From: Faecalibacterium taiwanense
GTDB taxonomy: Bacteria > Bacillota > Clostridia > Oscillospirales > Ruminococcaceae
DNA length: 64,000 nucleotides
Assembly: GCF_036632915.2 (NCBI RefSeq)
Contig: NZ_CP155552.1
Coordinates: forward strand, 2,418,001-2,482,000
Direction: 5' to 3'
This document shows, piece after piece, positions 1 to 8,885 of this stretch (position 1 is the stretch's first letter; each line of letters opens with the position of its first letter). Below the pieces are notes generated by a model. The model did not search any database, was not told the origin of the DNA, and was given only the letters and a program-made list of their open reading frames with translations. Position numbers and translations under genes: made by a program.

Positions 1-427
1 AGCTCATCATCATGAACTGGGGCACCATGTAGGCCTGCCAAGGCACTGCAATGGTGGCAATGTAGCCGAGGAAGAGCACGTTTTTGCCCTTGAACTGCAT
101 CTTTGCAAAGGCGTAGGCTGCAAAGGAGGAGGTAAACAGCTGCAACAGGGTGACCACCACGGTGATCTTGACCGTGTTTTTCACAAAGGTCAGCAGCGGG
201 ATCTGGGTCCAGATGTCCACATAGTTCTGCCAGCGGGGATTTTTGGGGATCCACTGGATGGGGAAGCCGAACACGTCCTTATTCAGCTTAAAGGAGGAGG
301 ACAGCATCCACAAAAAAGGCAGTAGCATACAAGCTGTGATGACGATGAGGAAGAAATAGATCAGGAACTTGGAGATGAAATTGCGGCGCTTCTGGGAAGC
401 GTGGTCTTTAATAACAGCGGTTGCCAT
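1..427 (-). CDS. Carbohydrate ABC transporter permease, MalG/UgpE type (partial)
   Basis: This is the inner-membrane permease subunit of a sugar ABC importer. It is cut by the left window edge, so only about 142 N-terminal residues are visible. The start ATG (425-427) has an AAGGAGGAAG site just upstream. The N terminus is basic, followed by a transmembrane helix at about residues 20-38 and a second around 82-100, as in MalG-type permeases. The conserved EAA loop would lie beyond the edge. It is the third gene of the minus-strand transporter operon, 17 bp after the first permease gene. The family call is strong; the substrate is inferred only from the neighbouring heparinase-like gene. Confidence 0.9.
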   Translation of the reverse strand, partial: MATAVIKDHASQKRRNFISKFLIYFFLIVITACMLLPFLWMLSSSFKLNKDVFGFPIQWIPKNPRWQNYVDIWTQIPLLTFVKNTVKITVVVTLLQLFTSSFAAYAFAKMQFKGKNVLFLGYIATIAVPWQAYMVPQFMMMS

Positions 428-444
428 GGTTTCTTCCTCCTTTC

Positions 445-1371
445 TCAGTTATCGCCCTTGGAGCCGCGGAACTGGATGATGGTAACGATCAGCACCAGTA
501 CGAACAGCACCATGGCAATGGCACTTGCGTAGCCGTATTTCGGGGTATTGACGAAGGCCACATTATAGATGTAGTACACCAGCGTCATGGTAGCAGTGCC
601 GGGGCCGCCCTGCGTGATCATGTACATCTGGTCGTAGACCTTGAAGCCGGAGATGGTGAGCATAATGACCACAAAGAAGGTGGTGGGGCGCAGCTGCGGC
701 AGGGTGATGTGCCAGAACTGCTGCCAGCGGTTTGCACCGTCCAGCTCGGCGGCTTCGTTCAGGTCCGGGTTGCAGCCCTGCAGGCCTGCCAGATAGATGA
801 CCATGTAGTAGCCCATGTTCTTCCACACGCTGAACAGGATGACCGTGATCATAGCGGTGTCCTTACCGGCAGCCCAGCGGGGCAGGTTTTCCACCGCCAC
901 GCCAAAGAACTGGTTCAGGATCATGTTGATGGGGCCCATGGAGGGGTTGAAGATCATGTTCCACACCGCTGCCACCGCCACCAGCGAAGCAACGTAAGGG
1001 AAGAACGCCACGGTGCGGAAGAAGTTGCGCAGCTTCACGTTCTGGTTCAGCAGCACAGCCATGGCCAGCGAGCAGGCCAGCGTCAGCGGCACCGTGCCAA
1101 TGACGTAGACGATGGTATTTTTCAGCGCCGCCTGAAAAATTTTATCGGTGGTAAAGAGTTTTACAAAGTTCTTCAGACCGATAAACTCGATGGCGTGGCG
1201 GCCGTCCCATGCGCAGAAAGCCAGCGCAATGGCAAACACCATGGGCACCAGCGTAAACACGCAGAAGCCAATGAAGTTTGGCGCAATGAAGGAATACGCG
1301 ATCAGGGAATCGCGGGTCGATTTTTTTAGCACTTTACGGGGAGTTTTATTCTGGACAGCAGCACTCGCCAT
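445..1371 (-). CDS. Carbohydrate ABC transporter permease, MalF/UgpA type
   Basis: A 308-residue inner-membrane permease that pairs with the MalG-type subunit downstream. I chose the ATG at 1371 because GGAAAGGAGG lies immediately upstream; the longer reading frame beginning at 1527 has no such site. About six membrane helices are visible. The EAA-type loop near residues 215-235 (NEAAELDGANRWQQFWHITLP) matches the ATPase-contacting motif of binding-protein-dependent sugar permeases. It lies about 180 bp downstream of the binding-protein gene and 17 bp before the second permease. No ATPase gene is visible; such systems often share an MsmX-type ATPase encoded elsewhere. Confidence 0.93.
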   Translation of the reverse strand: MASAAVQNKTPRKVLKKSTRDSLIAYSFIAPNFIGFCVFTLVPMVFAIALAFCAWDGRHAIEFIGLKNFVKLFTTDKIFQAALKNTIVYVIGTVPLTLACSLAMAVLLNQNVKLRNFFRTVAFFPYVASLVAVAAVWNMIFNPSMGPINMILNQFFGVAVENLPRWAAGKDTAMITVILFSVWKNMGYYMVIYLAGLQGCNPDLNEAAELDGANRWQQFWHITLPQLRPTTFFVVIMLTISGFKVYDQMYMITQGGPGTATMTLVYYIYNVAFVNTPKYGYASAIAMVLFVLVLIVTIIQFRGSKGDN

Positions 1372-1548
1372 AAAAGAGCCTCCTTTCCCGGAAGTATAAC
1401 AGTTTTTCCAAAAAATGAGCGGGGCGGGCGCTGTGCATACCCGCCCCGCTCGGACAGGGCTTTTTTCCGATGCTCGTCCATCGGAAAATGAATGGGGATT
1501 GAAAACAATGAAGAAGGAGAACCGCAAACCATTGCGGAAAACGCTTTA

Positions 1549-2868
1549 TCAGCCGAGAACTGCGGGAACCTGATCGTTCATGTTCTGGATGCCCTCGTCC
1601 ACGGTCTCGCTCATGGTCATAATGGCATCGTGCTCGGCGTTCAGAATGGTCTCGATATCAGATGCGTACTGGGTGTAGGGCATCTCCAGATAAACGTTGC
1701 TGGTGGTCAGTGCATCCACAGAGTTGCTGTCCTCGGGGAAGCCTTCGGTGGACTTGATGATCTCGGCGGTAGCAGCGGAGCCGCAGGCCGGGAAGGTGCC
1801 GGTCTTGGCAATGGCCTGTGCGCCCTCTTCAGAGACACACCAGTTGATGAAGTCGGCAGCGGCCTCTGCCTTGGGAGAATCGGCGTTGATGGCCAGGCTG
1901 GTCACAGTGCCCAGCGTAGAACCAGCCTCTGCACCAGCGGGGTGCGGATACTTGACGATGCCCCAGTTGAACTTGGTCTCAGCATCCTTCATGTAAGCTT
2001 CCAGCGTGGAAATGAACCAGCTGCCCATGTTGACCATTGCGCACTGCTGGTTCTCAAAGGCTGCGGAGTAGTGCAGAGAAGAGGTCTTGAGGTAGCCGTA
2101 GTCCATGCAGATGCCGTCCTTCTGCTGGGCAATGACCATATCGTAGGTGGGCTTCATGAAGTCGTATTTGCCGTCGATGATGGTGTTCTTGCCGTCCAGA
2201 ATGGAGAACAGAGAAGCGGCGGAGCGCCAGGTGTGGTAGTGGCAGCCATAGACCTTGGTGTCGCCGGAGCCGCTGGTCATCTTGCGTGCCAGAGCATCGT
2301 AATCTTCCATCGTCAGGTCATTGGAGGGATACTCCACACCGGCCTTATCGAACAGATCCTTGTTGTAGTACAGCACCCAGAAGTCGCTGCGGAAGGGCAC
2401 GGCGTAGAAGTTGCCGTCGTCGGTGGTCAGCTGCTCGATGGTGCCGTTGAAATCGCCAGTGTCGCGGGTCAGTACCTCGTTCAGGGGCTTGAGGTAGTCC
2501 AAATTGATCAGGTTTGCGTAGCCGGGGATATCCTTGATGGTCACGATATCCAGATCGGCGCTGCCAGCCAGCTGGGTGGCCAGAACGGTCATGTAATCGC
2601 TGGAGCCCAGATCCACCATCTCGATGGTCACGTCCTTGTGGCTTGCCATGTAGCCGTCGGCCATGGCCTGCCAGTAGGGGGTGGACTCCTTATCCCACAC
2701 CGACCACTGCAGGGTAACAGGGCCTGCGGCTGCGGAAGCAGCGGTGGAACCGGCAGTGGAGGAAGCAGCGGTGGAGCTTGCAGAAGAGCCGCCACAGGCG
2801 CTCAGGGCAGCAGCTGCGCCGCAGGCAGCGGCAGCGGTAAGGAACGAACGACGAGAGATCTTTTTCAT
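1549..2868 (-). CDS. Extracellular sugar-binding lipoprotein of ABC transporter
   Basis: A 439-residue substrate-binding lipoprotein for a polysaccharide-derived oligosaccharide. The start at 2868 has AAGGAGG upstream; the extension to 2964 would place sequence ahead of the signal peptide. The N terminus has a twin-arginine-like SRRSFL motif and a lipobox LSAC with the acylated Cys at residue 25, then an Ala/Ser-rich linker. The rest has the fold signature of family 1 extracellular solute-binding proteins. It is the first gene of the minus-strand transporter operon and is divergent from the sensor-kinase operon. The ligand is not determinable from sequence; context suggests a uronate-containing oligosaccharide. 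Confidence 0.93.
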   Translation of the reverse strand: MKKISRRSFLTAAAACGAAAALSACGGSSASSTAASSTAGSTAASAAAGPVTLQWSVWDKESTPYWQAMADGYMASHKDVTIEMVDLGSSDYMTVLATQLAGSADLDIVTIKDIPGYANLINLDYLKPLNEVLTRDTGDFNGTIEQLTTDDGNFYAVPFRSDFWVLYYNKDLFDKAGVEYPSNDLTMEDYDALARKMTSGSGDTKVYGCHYHTWRSAASLFSILDGKNTIIDGKYDFMKPTYDMVIAQQKDGICMDYGYLKTSSLHYSAAFENQQCAMVNMGSWFISTLEAYMKDAETKFNWGIVKYPHPAGAEAGSTLGTVTSLAINADSPKAEAAADFINWCVSEEGAQAIAKTGTFPACGSAATAEIIKSTEGFPEDSNSVDALTTSNVYLEMPYTQYASDIETILNAEHDAIMTMSETVDEGIQNMNDQVPAVLG

Positions 2869-3032
2869 AAGTGTGTCCTCCTTCAGGGCAGTGTGTTTGT
2901 TCTGTGCAGCGGCCTCCCCCGTGCCGGGGAGCCGCTCGCTTTTGTTGACACTAGGATACCGCACAAACGCAAAAACCGGAATGGAAAAATTCCGGGAAGA
3001 GTTGCAGTTTTTCTGTATCTTTTAAAAAAAGA

Positions 3033-3065
3033 TGTACTTTCTTACACTGGAGTCTGCACTTTCTT
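3033..3065. promoter_or_regulatory. Tandem AraC-type half-sites in divergent control region
   Basis: Two near-identical direct repeats, TGTACTTTCTT (3033-3043) and TGCACTTTCTT (3055-3065), are 22 bp apart start to start, about two helical turns. They sit between the divergent binding-protein and kinase genes. AraC-domain regulators bind such tandem half-sites, and the response regulator encoded at 5005 has that domain. The repeat is directly visible; binding is inferred. Confidence 0.55.
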
Positions 3066-3139
3066 GTTCTCTTGCACAGTTTGCATCCGTGACGAGAGAA
3101 AGAAGCATATAAAGTACACAATTCTCATGAAAAAAGCCG

Positions 3140-3168
3140 TTGACAAACCGCGCCGGAATCAGTACTGT
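3140..3168 (+). promoter_or_regulatory. Probable promoter of kinase/heparinase operon
   Basis: TTGACA (3140-3145), a 17-bp spacer and TACTGT (3163-3168) lie 44 bp ahead of the kinase start codon. A TATAAA a few bases later is too far from the -35 to be the better choice. The -10 is weak, which would suit a promoter that needs an activator bound at the repeats 75-107 bp upstream. Confidence 0.5.
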
Positions 3169-3212
3169 ATAAAGGAAAGAATGCAAACTGTCACCAGAAA
3201 GGAGGCACCGTT

Positions 3213-5030
3213 ATGAAGAGCAGCCACCGTTTCCCGCTGCGGCGGCAGATCGTGTGGGGAATGCGCTTTTTTACCTTTCTTACCTCTCTGGCCGTGGGCG
3301 CGGCGCTGTTCATTCTCTCCAACCAATATGTGCGTGCCAACTCCCTGCAGGCGGCAGAGTTCAACCTGCGGCTGGTGGCTACCTCCATCGAGACCAGTCT
3401 GGAAAGCGCCGATGCTCTTTTGAACTGGGCTTCCATTGACAGCACCGTGCGGCGGTACATCTCGCAGGAAAATATCAACGGCACCCAGACCATTGCCGCC
3501 TACGAAGCCATGCAGGAAAAATACTATTCCAGCACCCTGTACAGCCATATCCTCCGCTTTTTTGTTACCAATGAGAACGACCGGCATTTGCAGTTTGGCC
3601 CGCTGAACTCCTCGGCGGCGCTCAACCGCACCAGCGTAAAGCAGTTTCTCACCAAGGGGTACGGGATGCAGTTCGCCACCGACCCGCTGCTGCCCGGCAG
3701 TCCGAGCTGCATCGCCATCAGCCAGCCTGTCCGCTGCGGCAAGGGCACCTTGCACCGGGGCAGCACCTACCTTGCGCTGGATACCGCCATTATCACCGAC
3801 CCGGCAGCAGGTTACAGCCTGACCGACGGCAGCGCGTTGTACTGGGAGATGGGCAGCCGCCTGTGGCAGATCGAAAACGGCAGCCTGACCGAGATTGAAA
3901 ATCCGCTGCGGGAGGTGGACTACACCCTGCGCACCGGCAGCAATAACGGCGTGACAGAGCAGACCGCATGGCAGGGCAAGGTGCAGCTGGACGGCCAGAA
4001 GTATTATGTAGTCAAGGTAACACTGAACGGCCGCAGCGCGGCACTGGTACAGCTTTTGCCCGCAAATACCTTTTTGCTGCACTACGGCGTGTACCTGTGG
4101 CTGGTCGCCCTTGGCACTGCCATCATCTGGGGACTGAGCTTTTTGATGCAGCACTGGCTGGAGCGGGTCATCACCCGCCCGGTGGAGGCGCTGCAAAAGC
4201 GCATCGAAACCGTGGGCAGCGGCAACTTTGCCCCCGACCGCACGGTGGAGTGGAACAACGAGCTGGGCGACATCGGCCGGGGCATCAACCAGCTGGCTGA
4301 AAACGTGGACAGCCTGATGACCCGCCGGGTGGAGGACGAACGTCGCAAGCAGGAGCTGGAATACCGGATGCTGCAAAACGAGGTGAACCCGCACTTTATC
4401 TACAACACCCTCAACAGCATCCGCTGGATGGCTACCATCCAGCACGCGCCCGGCATTGCCGAGATGGTCACCGCCTTTGCACGGCTGACCAAAAGCATCT
4501 CCAAAGGCACCCAGAAGCTGGTGCCTTTGCAGGAGGAGCTGGCATTGCTCAACGATTACTTTACCATCCAGCAGTACCGCTACGGCGGCGACCTGGAGAT
4601 TGAGGTCTCCCGCATTGAAAGCGAGACCCTTTGCCGGGACTGCATGATTCCCCGGTTCACCTTGCAGCCGCTGGTGGAAAACGCCATCTTCCACGGGCTG
4701 GAACCCAAGGGCGGCCACGGCAGCGTGCTGCTGGATATCTCCACCGACCCGGATACCGGGGACGTATTGCTGCGCATTACCGATGACGGCGTGGGCATGC
4801 CGCCGGAGCAGGTAGCTCACCTTCTGGACGAGCCCGCCGAGGGTGCCGAAAAGGCTGAAAAGTTCCGTCATGTCGGCCTGTGGAACGTGAACCGCCGCAT
4901 CCGGTATTCCTTTGGCGAGGGTTACGGCCTGACCATTGAAAGTGAAGAGGACGTGGGCACCGAGGTCACCATCCGGCTGCCCTATCAACAGAAAGGAGAC
5001 ACCCATGCTGCGGATATTACTGGTGGATGA
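3213..5030 (+). CDS. Sensor histidine kinase, YesM/LytS type
   Basis: A 605-residue membrane sensor that phosphorylates the AraC-type regulator encoded next. A transmembrane helix (about residues 15-35) and a second one near 290-310 bracket a large extracellular sensor domain. A HAMP linker follows, then the His_kinase domain with the phospho-acceptor motif NPHFIYNTLNSIRW near residue 390, then a HATPase domain (LVENAIFHGL near 487, DDGVGM near 525). The start is preceded by AAGGAGG. The reading frame overlaps the regulator start by 26 bp, so the two are translationally coupled. The Yes-type pair next to an ABC sugar importer argues for sensing of an extracellular oligosaccharide. Confidence 0.95.
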   Translation: MKSSHRFPLRRQIVWGMRFFTFLTSLAVGAALFILSNQYVRANSLQAAEFNLRLVATSIETSLESADALLNWASIDSTVRRYISQENINGTQTIAAYEAMQEKYYSSTLYSHILRFFVTNENDRHLQFGPLNSSAALNRTSVKQFLTKGYGMQFATDPLLPGSPSCIAISQPVRCGKGTLHRGSTYLALDTAIITDPAAGYSLTDGSALYWEMGSRLWQIENGSLTEIENPLREVDYTLRTGSNNGVTEQTAWQGKVQLDGQKYYVVKVTLNGRSAALVQLLPANTFLLHYGVYLWLVALGTAIIWGLSFLMQHWLERVITRPVEALQKRIETVGSGNFAPDRTVEWNNELGDIGRGINQLAENVDSLMTRRVEDERRKQELEYRMLQNEVNPHFIYNTLNSIRWMATIQHAPGIAEMVTAFARLTKSISKGTQKLVPLQEELALLNDYFTIQQYRYGGDLEIEVSRIESETLCRDCMIPRFTLQPLVENAIFHGLEPKGGHGSVLLDISTDPDTGDVLLRITDDGVGMPPEQVAHLLDEPAEGAEKAEKFRHVGLWNVNRRIRYSFGEGYGLTIESEEDVGTEVTIRLPYQQKGDTHAADITGG

Positions 5031-6267
5031 TGAGCCGCTGGTGCTCATCGGCCTGCAGGGGATGCTGGAATGGGAAAAGCTGGGCTATACCGTCTGCGGC
5101 ACCGCCCGCAACGGAAAGCTGGCGCTGGAACTCATTGAGCGGGAGAAGCCGGATATCGTCATTGCCGACGTAAAAATGCCGGTGATGGACGGGCTTACCC
5201 TTGCCCGCACCTGCCGGGAGCGCAACGCCCTGCCCGCCTTTATCATGCTGACCAGCTTTGAAGAATTTGATTACATCAAGCAGGCCATGGGTGCCGGAGT
5301 GGTGGATTATCTGGTCAAGCTGGACCTGACCCCCGAAAACCTGCAAACCGCCCTTGCCAAGGCCGCCGAAAAGGTAAAAAAGGAGCGTGCTTTGCTGGGC
5401 GAATTGTCAGCACAGGAAAATCTTGCCGAGAGTGTGCGCAGCTATCAGGAGCGTTTTTTCGTGCGGTTGTACGCCGGGCTGTTCCCGGACGAAGCCGCAT
5501 TGGAGCAGCCTTTGCAGCACATGGAGCTGAACCTTGCAAGCGACGCCTACCTTGTAGCCAGCTGCGAGATCATCGCCAACACCGCCCTTACCCCCGCCCA
5601 GCAGCTGAAGCTGAGTTTTTCCTGCGGGCGGATGCTGGAGACCACCCTGCAAAACTACCTGCCCTGCTATGTGACCGGGGCGGATGCCATGCGCTGCAAT
5701 GTGCTTTTCTGCCTGACCGATGCCCAGTGCCAAAAATACCGGACGGTACTGCGCCCGCTGCTGGAACGCGCCAGCCAAATTCTATACAACTATTTCACGG
5801 TACGGCTGCTCTGGGCGGTAGGACGCCCCACCGGCTCCCTGCTGGGGCTGGCGCGCCGCTGCCGGGAAAACGCCCACCTACAGCCCCTGCTCACGGTGGA
5901 GCAGCCCATCCAGTTCGTGGAGGTCAACGAGGGCGACGCCACCGCCGGGAAGATGCAGGTGGTGGCACAGGTGCAGGAGTATGTTAAGAATCATCTTTCG
6001 GAAAAACTGACGCTGGCCGATGTGGCGGCTGTATTCAATTTTTCGCCCAACTACCTCAGCCAGCTGTTCGGCAAATACGGCGACAGCGGCTTTGTGGAGT
6101 ACATCACCGAGACCCGCATCGCTGCGGCAAAAGAGATGCTGGAACAGGGCGATTTGAAAGTATACGAGATCGCTGAGAAACTGGGGTACGAGAGCGCTTT
6201 CTATTTTTCCAAGGTATTCAAAAAGGTCACGGGGCTCAGCCCGCGGGAATACCAGCAAAGTATTTAA
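5005..6267 (+). CDS. Response regulator with AraC-type DNA-binding domain, YesN type
   Basis: A 420-residue transcription regulator. The N-terminal receiver domain has the acidic pair DDE near residues 8-10 and the phospho-accepting Asp near 54 (IVIADVKMPVMDG). A long middle region follows, then a C-terminal AraC-type double helix-turn-helix (about 322-418, ending GLSPREYQ). I chose the ATG at 5005 because AAAGGAG precedes it and the receiver domain starts there; the frame is open further upstream inside the kinase gene. It probably activates both divergent operons through the tandem repeats at 3033-3065. Confidence 0.95.
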   Translation: MLRILLVDDEPLVLIGLQGMLEWEKLGYTVCGTARNGKLALELIEREKPDIVIADVKMPVMDGLTLARTCRERNALPAFIMLTSFEEFDYIKQAMGAGVVDYLVKLDLTPENLQTALAKAAEKVKKERALLGELSAQENLAESVRSYQERFFVRLYAGLFPDEAALEQPLQHMELNLASDAYLVASCEIIANTALTPAQQLKLSFSCGRMLETTLQNYLPCYVTGADAMRCNVLFCLTDAQCQKYRTVLRPLLERASQILYNYFTVRLLWAVGRPTGSLLGLARRCRENAHLQPLLTVEQPIQFVEVNEGDATAGKMQVVAQVQEYVKNHLSEKLTLADVAAVFNFSPNYLSQLFGKYGDSGFVEYITETRIAAAKEMLEQGDLKVYEIAEKLGYESAFYFSKVFKKVTGLSPREYQQSI

Positions 6268-6281
6268 AATCGGAGGCTTTT

Positions 6282-8078
6282 ATGATACAGGAACAGCTTG
6301 CTCATCTGCCGGAATTTCTTCCCGATTACCGGCCCTTTCCCCCTGTCAAAGAGCACACCGCATGGCAGGGGCTGCCCCTGCGGGCAAAGCAGCGCTTTTT
6401 GCAGGCGGGGGAAGCCGCGCTGCAAACGCCCATTGCGCCCCTGCCGCTCTCGCTCTGGCTGGATTTCACCCACACTGGGCGGCGCACCCCATGGGAGACG
6501 GCTTACTTTTCCCGCCGGGCGCGGCTGTGCGCGCTGGTAAGTGCCGAGTGTGTGGAGCACAAAGGGCGCTTTCTGGATGAAATTGCCGATACCGTATGGG
6601 CGATCTGCGAGGAAAGTGCATGGCAGCTGCCCGCCCACAACAGTTATGTGCGAGACACCCCGCAGCTGCCCCTGCCGGACACCACCCGCCCCATCGTGGA
6701 TTTATTTGCCGCCGAGACCGGCGCGCTTCTGGCGCTGACCCGGTACTTACTGCCCGATGAGCTGGATACTGCCGCGCCGGGCATCACGGCGAGGATGGAG
6801 CGGGAGCTGGACGCCCGCATCCTGACGCCTTATTTTACAAGCCACTTCTGGTGGATGGGCAACGGCGAAGAGCCTATGTGTAACTGGACGAGCTGGTGCA
6901 CTCAGAATGTGCTGCTCACCGTTTTTCTGCTGCCCACCACCCAGCAGCAGCGAAAAGCTGCCGTCAAGCAGGCAGCCTACAGCCTCGACTGCTTTTTGAA
7001 GGACTACGGCGCGGACGGCTGCTGCAACGAGGGTGCGCAGTATTATCGCCACGCCGGACTGACCCTGTGGGGCTGTCTTGAAATTTTATCCAACGTTGCG
7101 CCGGAGGCCTTCCGCCCGCTATTCAGAGAAACAAAGATCAAAAATATCGCGGAGTACATCTGCAATGTCCATGTGGAAGGACCTTACTATCTGAACTTTG
7201 GCGATTGCAGCCCCCTGGCCGGGCGCTGCGGTGCACGGGAATACCGCTTTGGACAGGCCGTAGGCAGCGATGCTTTGCAGGCCCTTGCGGCGGCAGATTT
7301 CCGCGCCGATGCCGACCCCGACCATTTGCAGAACCCGGACGGCAGCACCCACATCAACCTGTGGTACCGGCTGACCACCGCCTTTGCCGAGCAGGAACTG
7401 ATGGAATACGCCGCAGTTCCCCAGCATCGTTCTGCAGTATGGTACCCCAGTGTAGGCATTTATGCCGCACGGCAGGGCAGCTGGGTGCTGGGTGCAAAGT
7501 TTGGCTCCAACGGCGACAGCCACAACCACAACGATACCGGCAGCATTACCGTGTACAAGGACGGAAGACCGTTTCTCATCGATATCGGAGTGGAGAGCTA
7601 CACCAAAAAGACCTTCAGCCCTCAGCGGTATGAGATCTGGACGATGCAGAGCGCATGGCACAACCTGCCCACCTTTGACGGCGTGCAGCAGCTGCCCGGC
7701 GCGGAATACGCTGCCCGGGAGGTGTGCACCGAGGAAAATAGCATCACCGGCGAACTGGCGGGCGCGTACCCGCCCATCCCGGGGCTTACCACCTACCGCC
7801 GCAGCGTATCTGTCAGCGAACAGGGCATCACCCTGCGGGACGAAACAGACTATCCCGGCACAGTAGACCTGACCCTGCTCACCGAGCAGCAACCCGTCCC
7901 CACTGCGGACGGCTTTGCGGTGGGCACACTGGGCGGCATCCGCTTTGACCCGGACGCCGCAACGGCTGCTGTTACGGCGGTGCCTATCACCGACCCGCGC
8001 CTGCGCACCGCATGGCCGGAAACGATCTATAAGATCACCCTGCATTTCCAAAAAATGCTGAAGCTCGAACTGTACTAA
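6282..8078 (+). CDS. Heparinase II/III-like polysaccharide lyase
   Basis: A 598-residue protein with an alpha-helical N-terminal half and a C-terminal Hepar_II_III domain. The best signature is SHNHNDTGSITVYKDGRPF near residue 415, the conserved His/Asn cluster of heparinase II/III-like enzymes, followed by LIDIGVESYT. The family eliminates uronic-acid linkages in heparin, heparan, alginate or related acidic polymers. No signal peptide is visible at the N terminus, so it probably acts in the cytoplasm on imported oligosaccharides. It starts 14 bp after the regulator gene. The exact substrate is unknown; host glycosaminoglycan is plausible in a gut organism but is inference. Confidence 0.85.
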   Translation: MIQEQLAHLPEFLPDYRPFPPVKEHTAWQGLPLRAKQRFLQAGEAALQTPIAPLPLSLWLDFTHTGRRTPWETAYFSRRARLCALVSAECVEHKGRFLDEIADTVWAICEESAWQLPAHNSYVRDTPQLPLPDTTRPIVDLFAAETGALLALTRYLLPDELDTAAPGITARMERELDARILTPYFTSHFWWMGNGEEPMCNWTSWCTQNVLLTVFLLPTTQQQRKAAVKQAAYSLDCFLKDYGADGCCNEGAQYYRHAGLTLWGCLEILSNVAPEAFRPLFRETKIKNIAEYICNVHVEGPYYLNFGDCSPLAGRCGAREYRFGQAVGSDALQALAAADFRADADPDHLQNPDGSTHINLWYRLTTAFAEQELMEYAAVPQHRSAVWYPSVGIYAARQGSWVLGAKFGSNGDSHNHNDTGSITVYKDGRPFLIDIGVESYTKKTFSPQRYEIWTMQSAWHNLPTFDGVQQLPGAEYAAREVCTEENSITGELAGAYPPIPGLTTYRRSVSVSEQGITLRDETDYPGTVDLTLLTEQQPVPTADGFAVGTLGGIRFDPDAATAAVTAVPITDPRLRTAWPETIYKITLHFQKMLKLELY

Positions 8079-8089
8079 GGAGAACTGCC

Positions 8090-8884
8090 ATGGAAACCAT
8101 CAAGCTGAAAATTCTGGACGAAGCCGGCCACACCCTGATGACCTGTGACGCTGACACCGCCGTATCCCTTGTTTACACCAACTGCTACAAGCCCGGCGAC
8201 CGGGTGGCGCTGGAGATCGACCATCCCGGGCAGTACTGCGTCATCCAGTTCGAGGACACCATGCCCGAAGCCCTTGTGTATGTGGTCAAGCGGGAGATCA
8301 ACTTCCACATTCCCTTCGGGGAGCAGGCCATCACCTACTCGCCCAAGAGCTTTGCGGGCAGCCGTCACGTTATCCGGGCACGGCTGGCACTGCCGGAAGA
8401 GATTGCCGCCCGGCGGAATCTGGCCTTCAACTGCTATGACGAGCATGGCGACACCGGTTTTTATCCCCACGCCAGCGCCAACGTAGAAACGCGCGGCGAG
8501 GCGGTGTTTGCCGCCCGCAACGCCATCGACGGCATTTTTGAGAACAGCGCCCACGGCGAGTATCCCTACCAGAGCTGGGGCATCAACCGCGACCCGAACG
8601 CAGCCCTGACGCTGGATTTTGGCCGGGAAGTACTGCTGGATGAGCTGCGCATCACCGAGCGGGCAGATTTCCCCCACGACAACTACTGGGTAAAGGCCAC
8701 GGTGGAATTTTCTGATGGCAGCCAGCTGGACATCCCGCTGGTGAAAAGCGCCAAACCCCAGAGCGTGGCCTTTGAGCCCAAGCGGGTGCGCAGCCTTGTG
8801 CTGAAGGATCTGATTCAGGCCGAGGGGACTTCCCCCTTCCCGGCGCTGACCCAAATCGAAGCCTTTGGCACCGAGGTGAAGTAA
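8090..8884 (+). CDS. Discoidin (F5/8 type C)-like carbohydrate-associated protein
   Basis: A 264-residue protein without a signal peptide. The first 120 residues are a beta-rich domain of unknown identity. The second half (about 125-255) resembles F5/8 type C domains: NAIDG near residue 145, a QSWG motif, LTLDFGREVLLDELRI, and a closing run of strands. AAGGAG precedes the start, 11 bp after the heparinase stop. It probably helps bind or position the same glycan, or is a small glycan-processing protein. The domain call is moderate; no catalytic residues can be named. Confidence 0.6.
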   Translation: METIKLKILDEAGHTLMTCDADTAVSLVYTNCYKPGDRVALEIDHPGQYCVIQFEDTMPEALVYVVKREINFHIPFGEQAITYSPKSFAGSRHVIRARLALPEEIAARRNLAFNCYDEHGDTGFYPHASANVETRGEAVFAARNAIDGIFENSAHGEYPYQSWGINRDPNAALTLDFGREVLLDELRITERADFPHDNYWVKATVEFSDGSQLDIPLVKSAKPQSVAFEPKRVRSLVLKDLIQAEGTSPFPALTQIEAFGTEVK

Positions 8885-8885
8885 A

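Noticed and set aside
1492..3216. A 574-codon plus-strand frame over the binding-protein gene
   Set aside because: It is opposite a lipoprotein gene with start site, signal peptide and family motifs; the Gly/Val/His composition is that of an antisense frame.
3159..5048. A 629-codon open frame antisense to the sensor-kinase gene
   Set aside because: It lies wholly opposite a clear kinase, has no recognisable domain, and is explained by GC-rich codon use that removes stops on the other strand.
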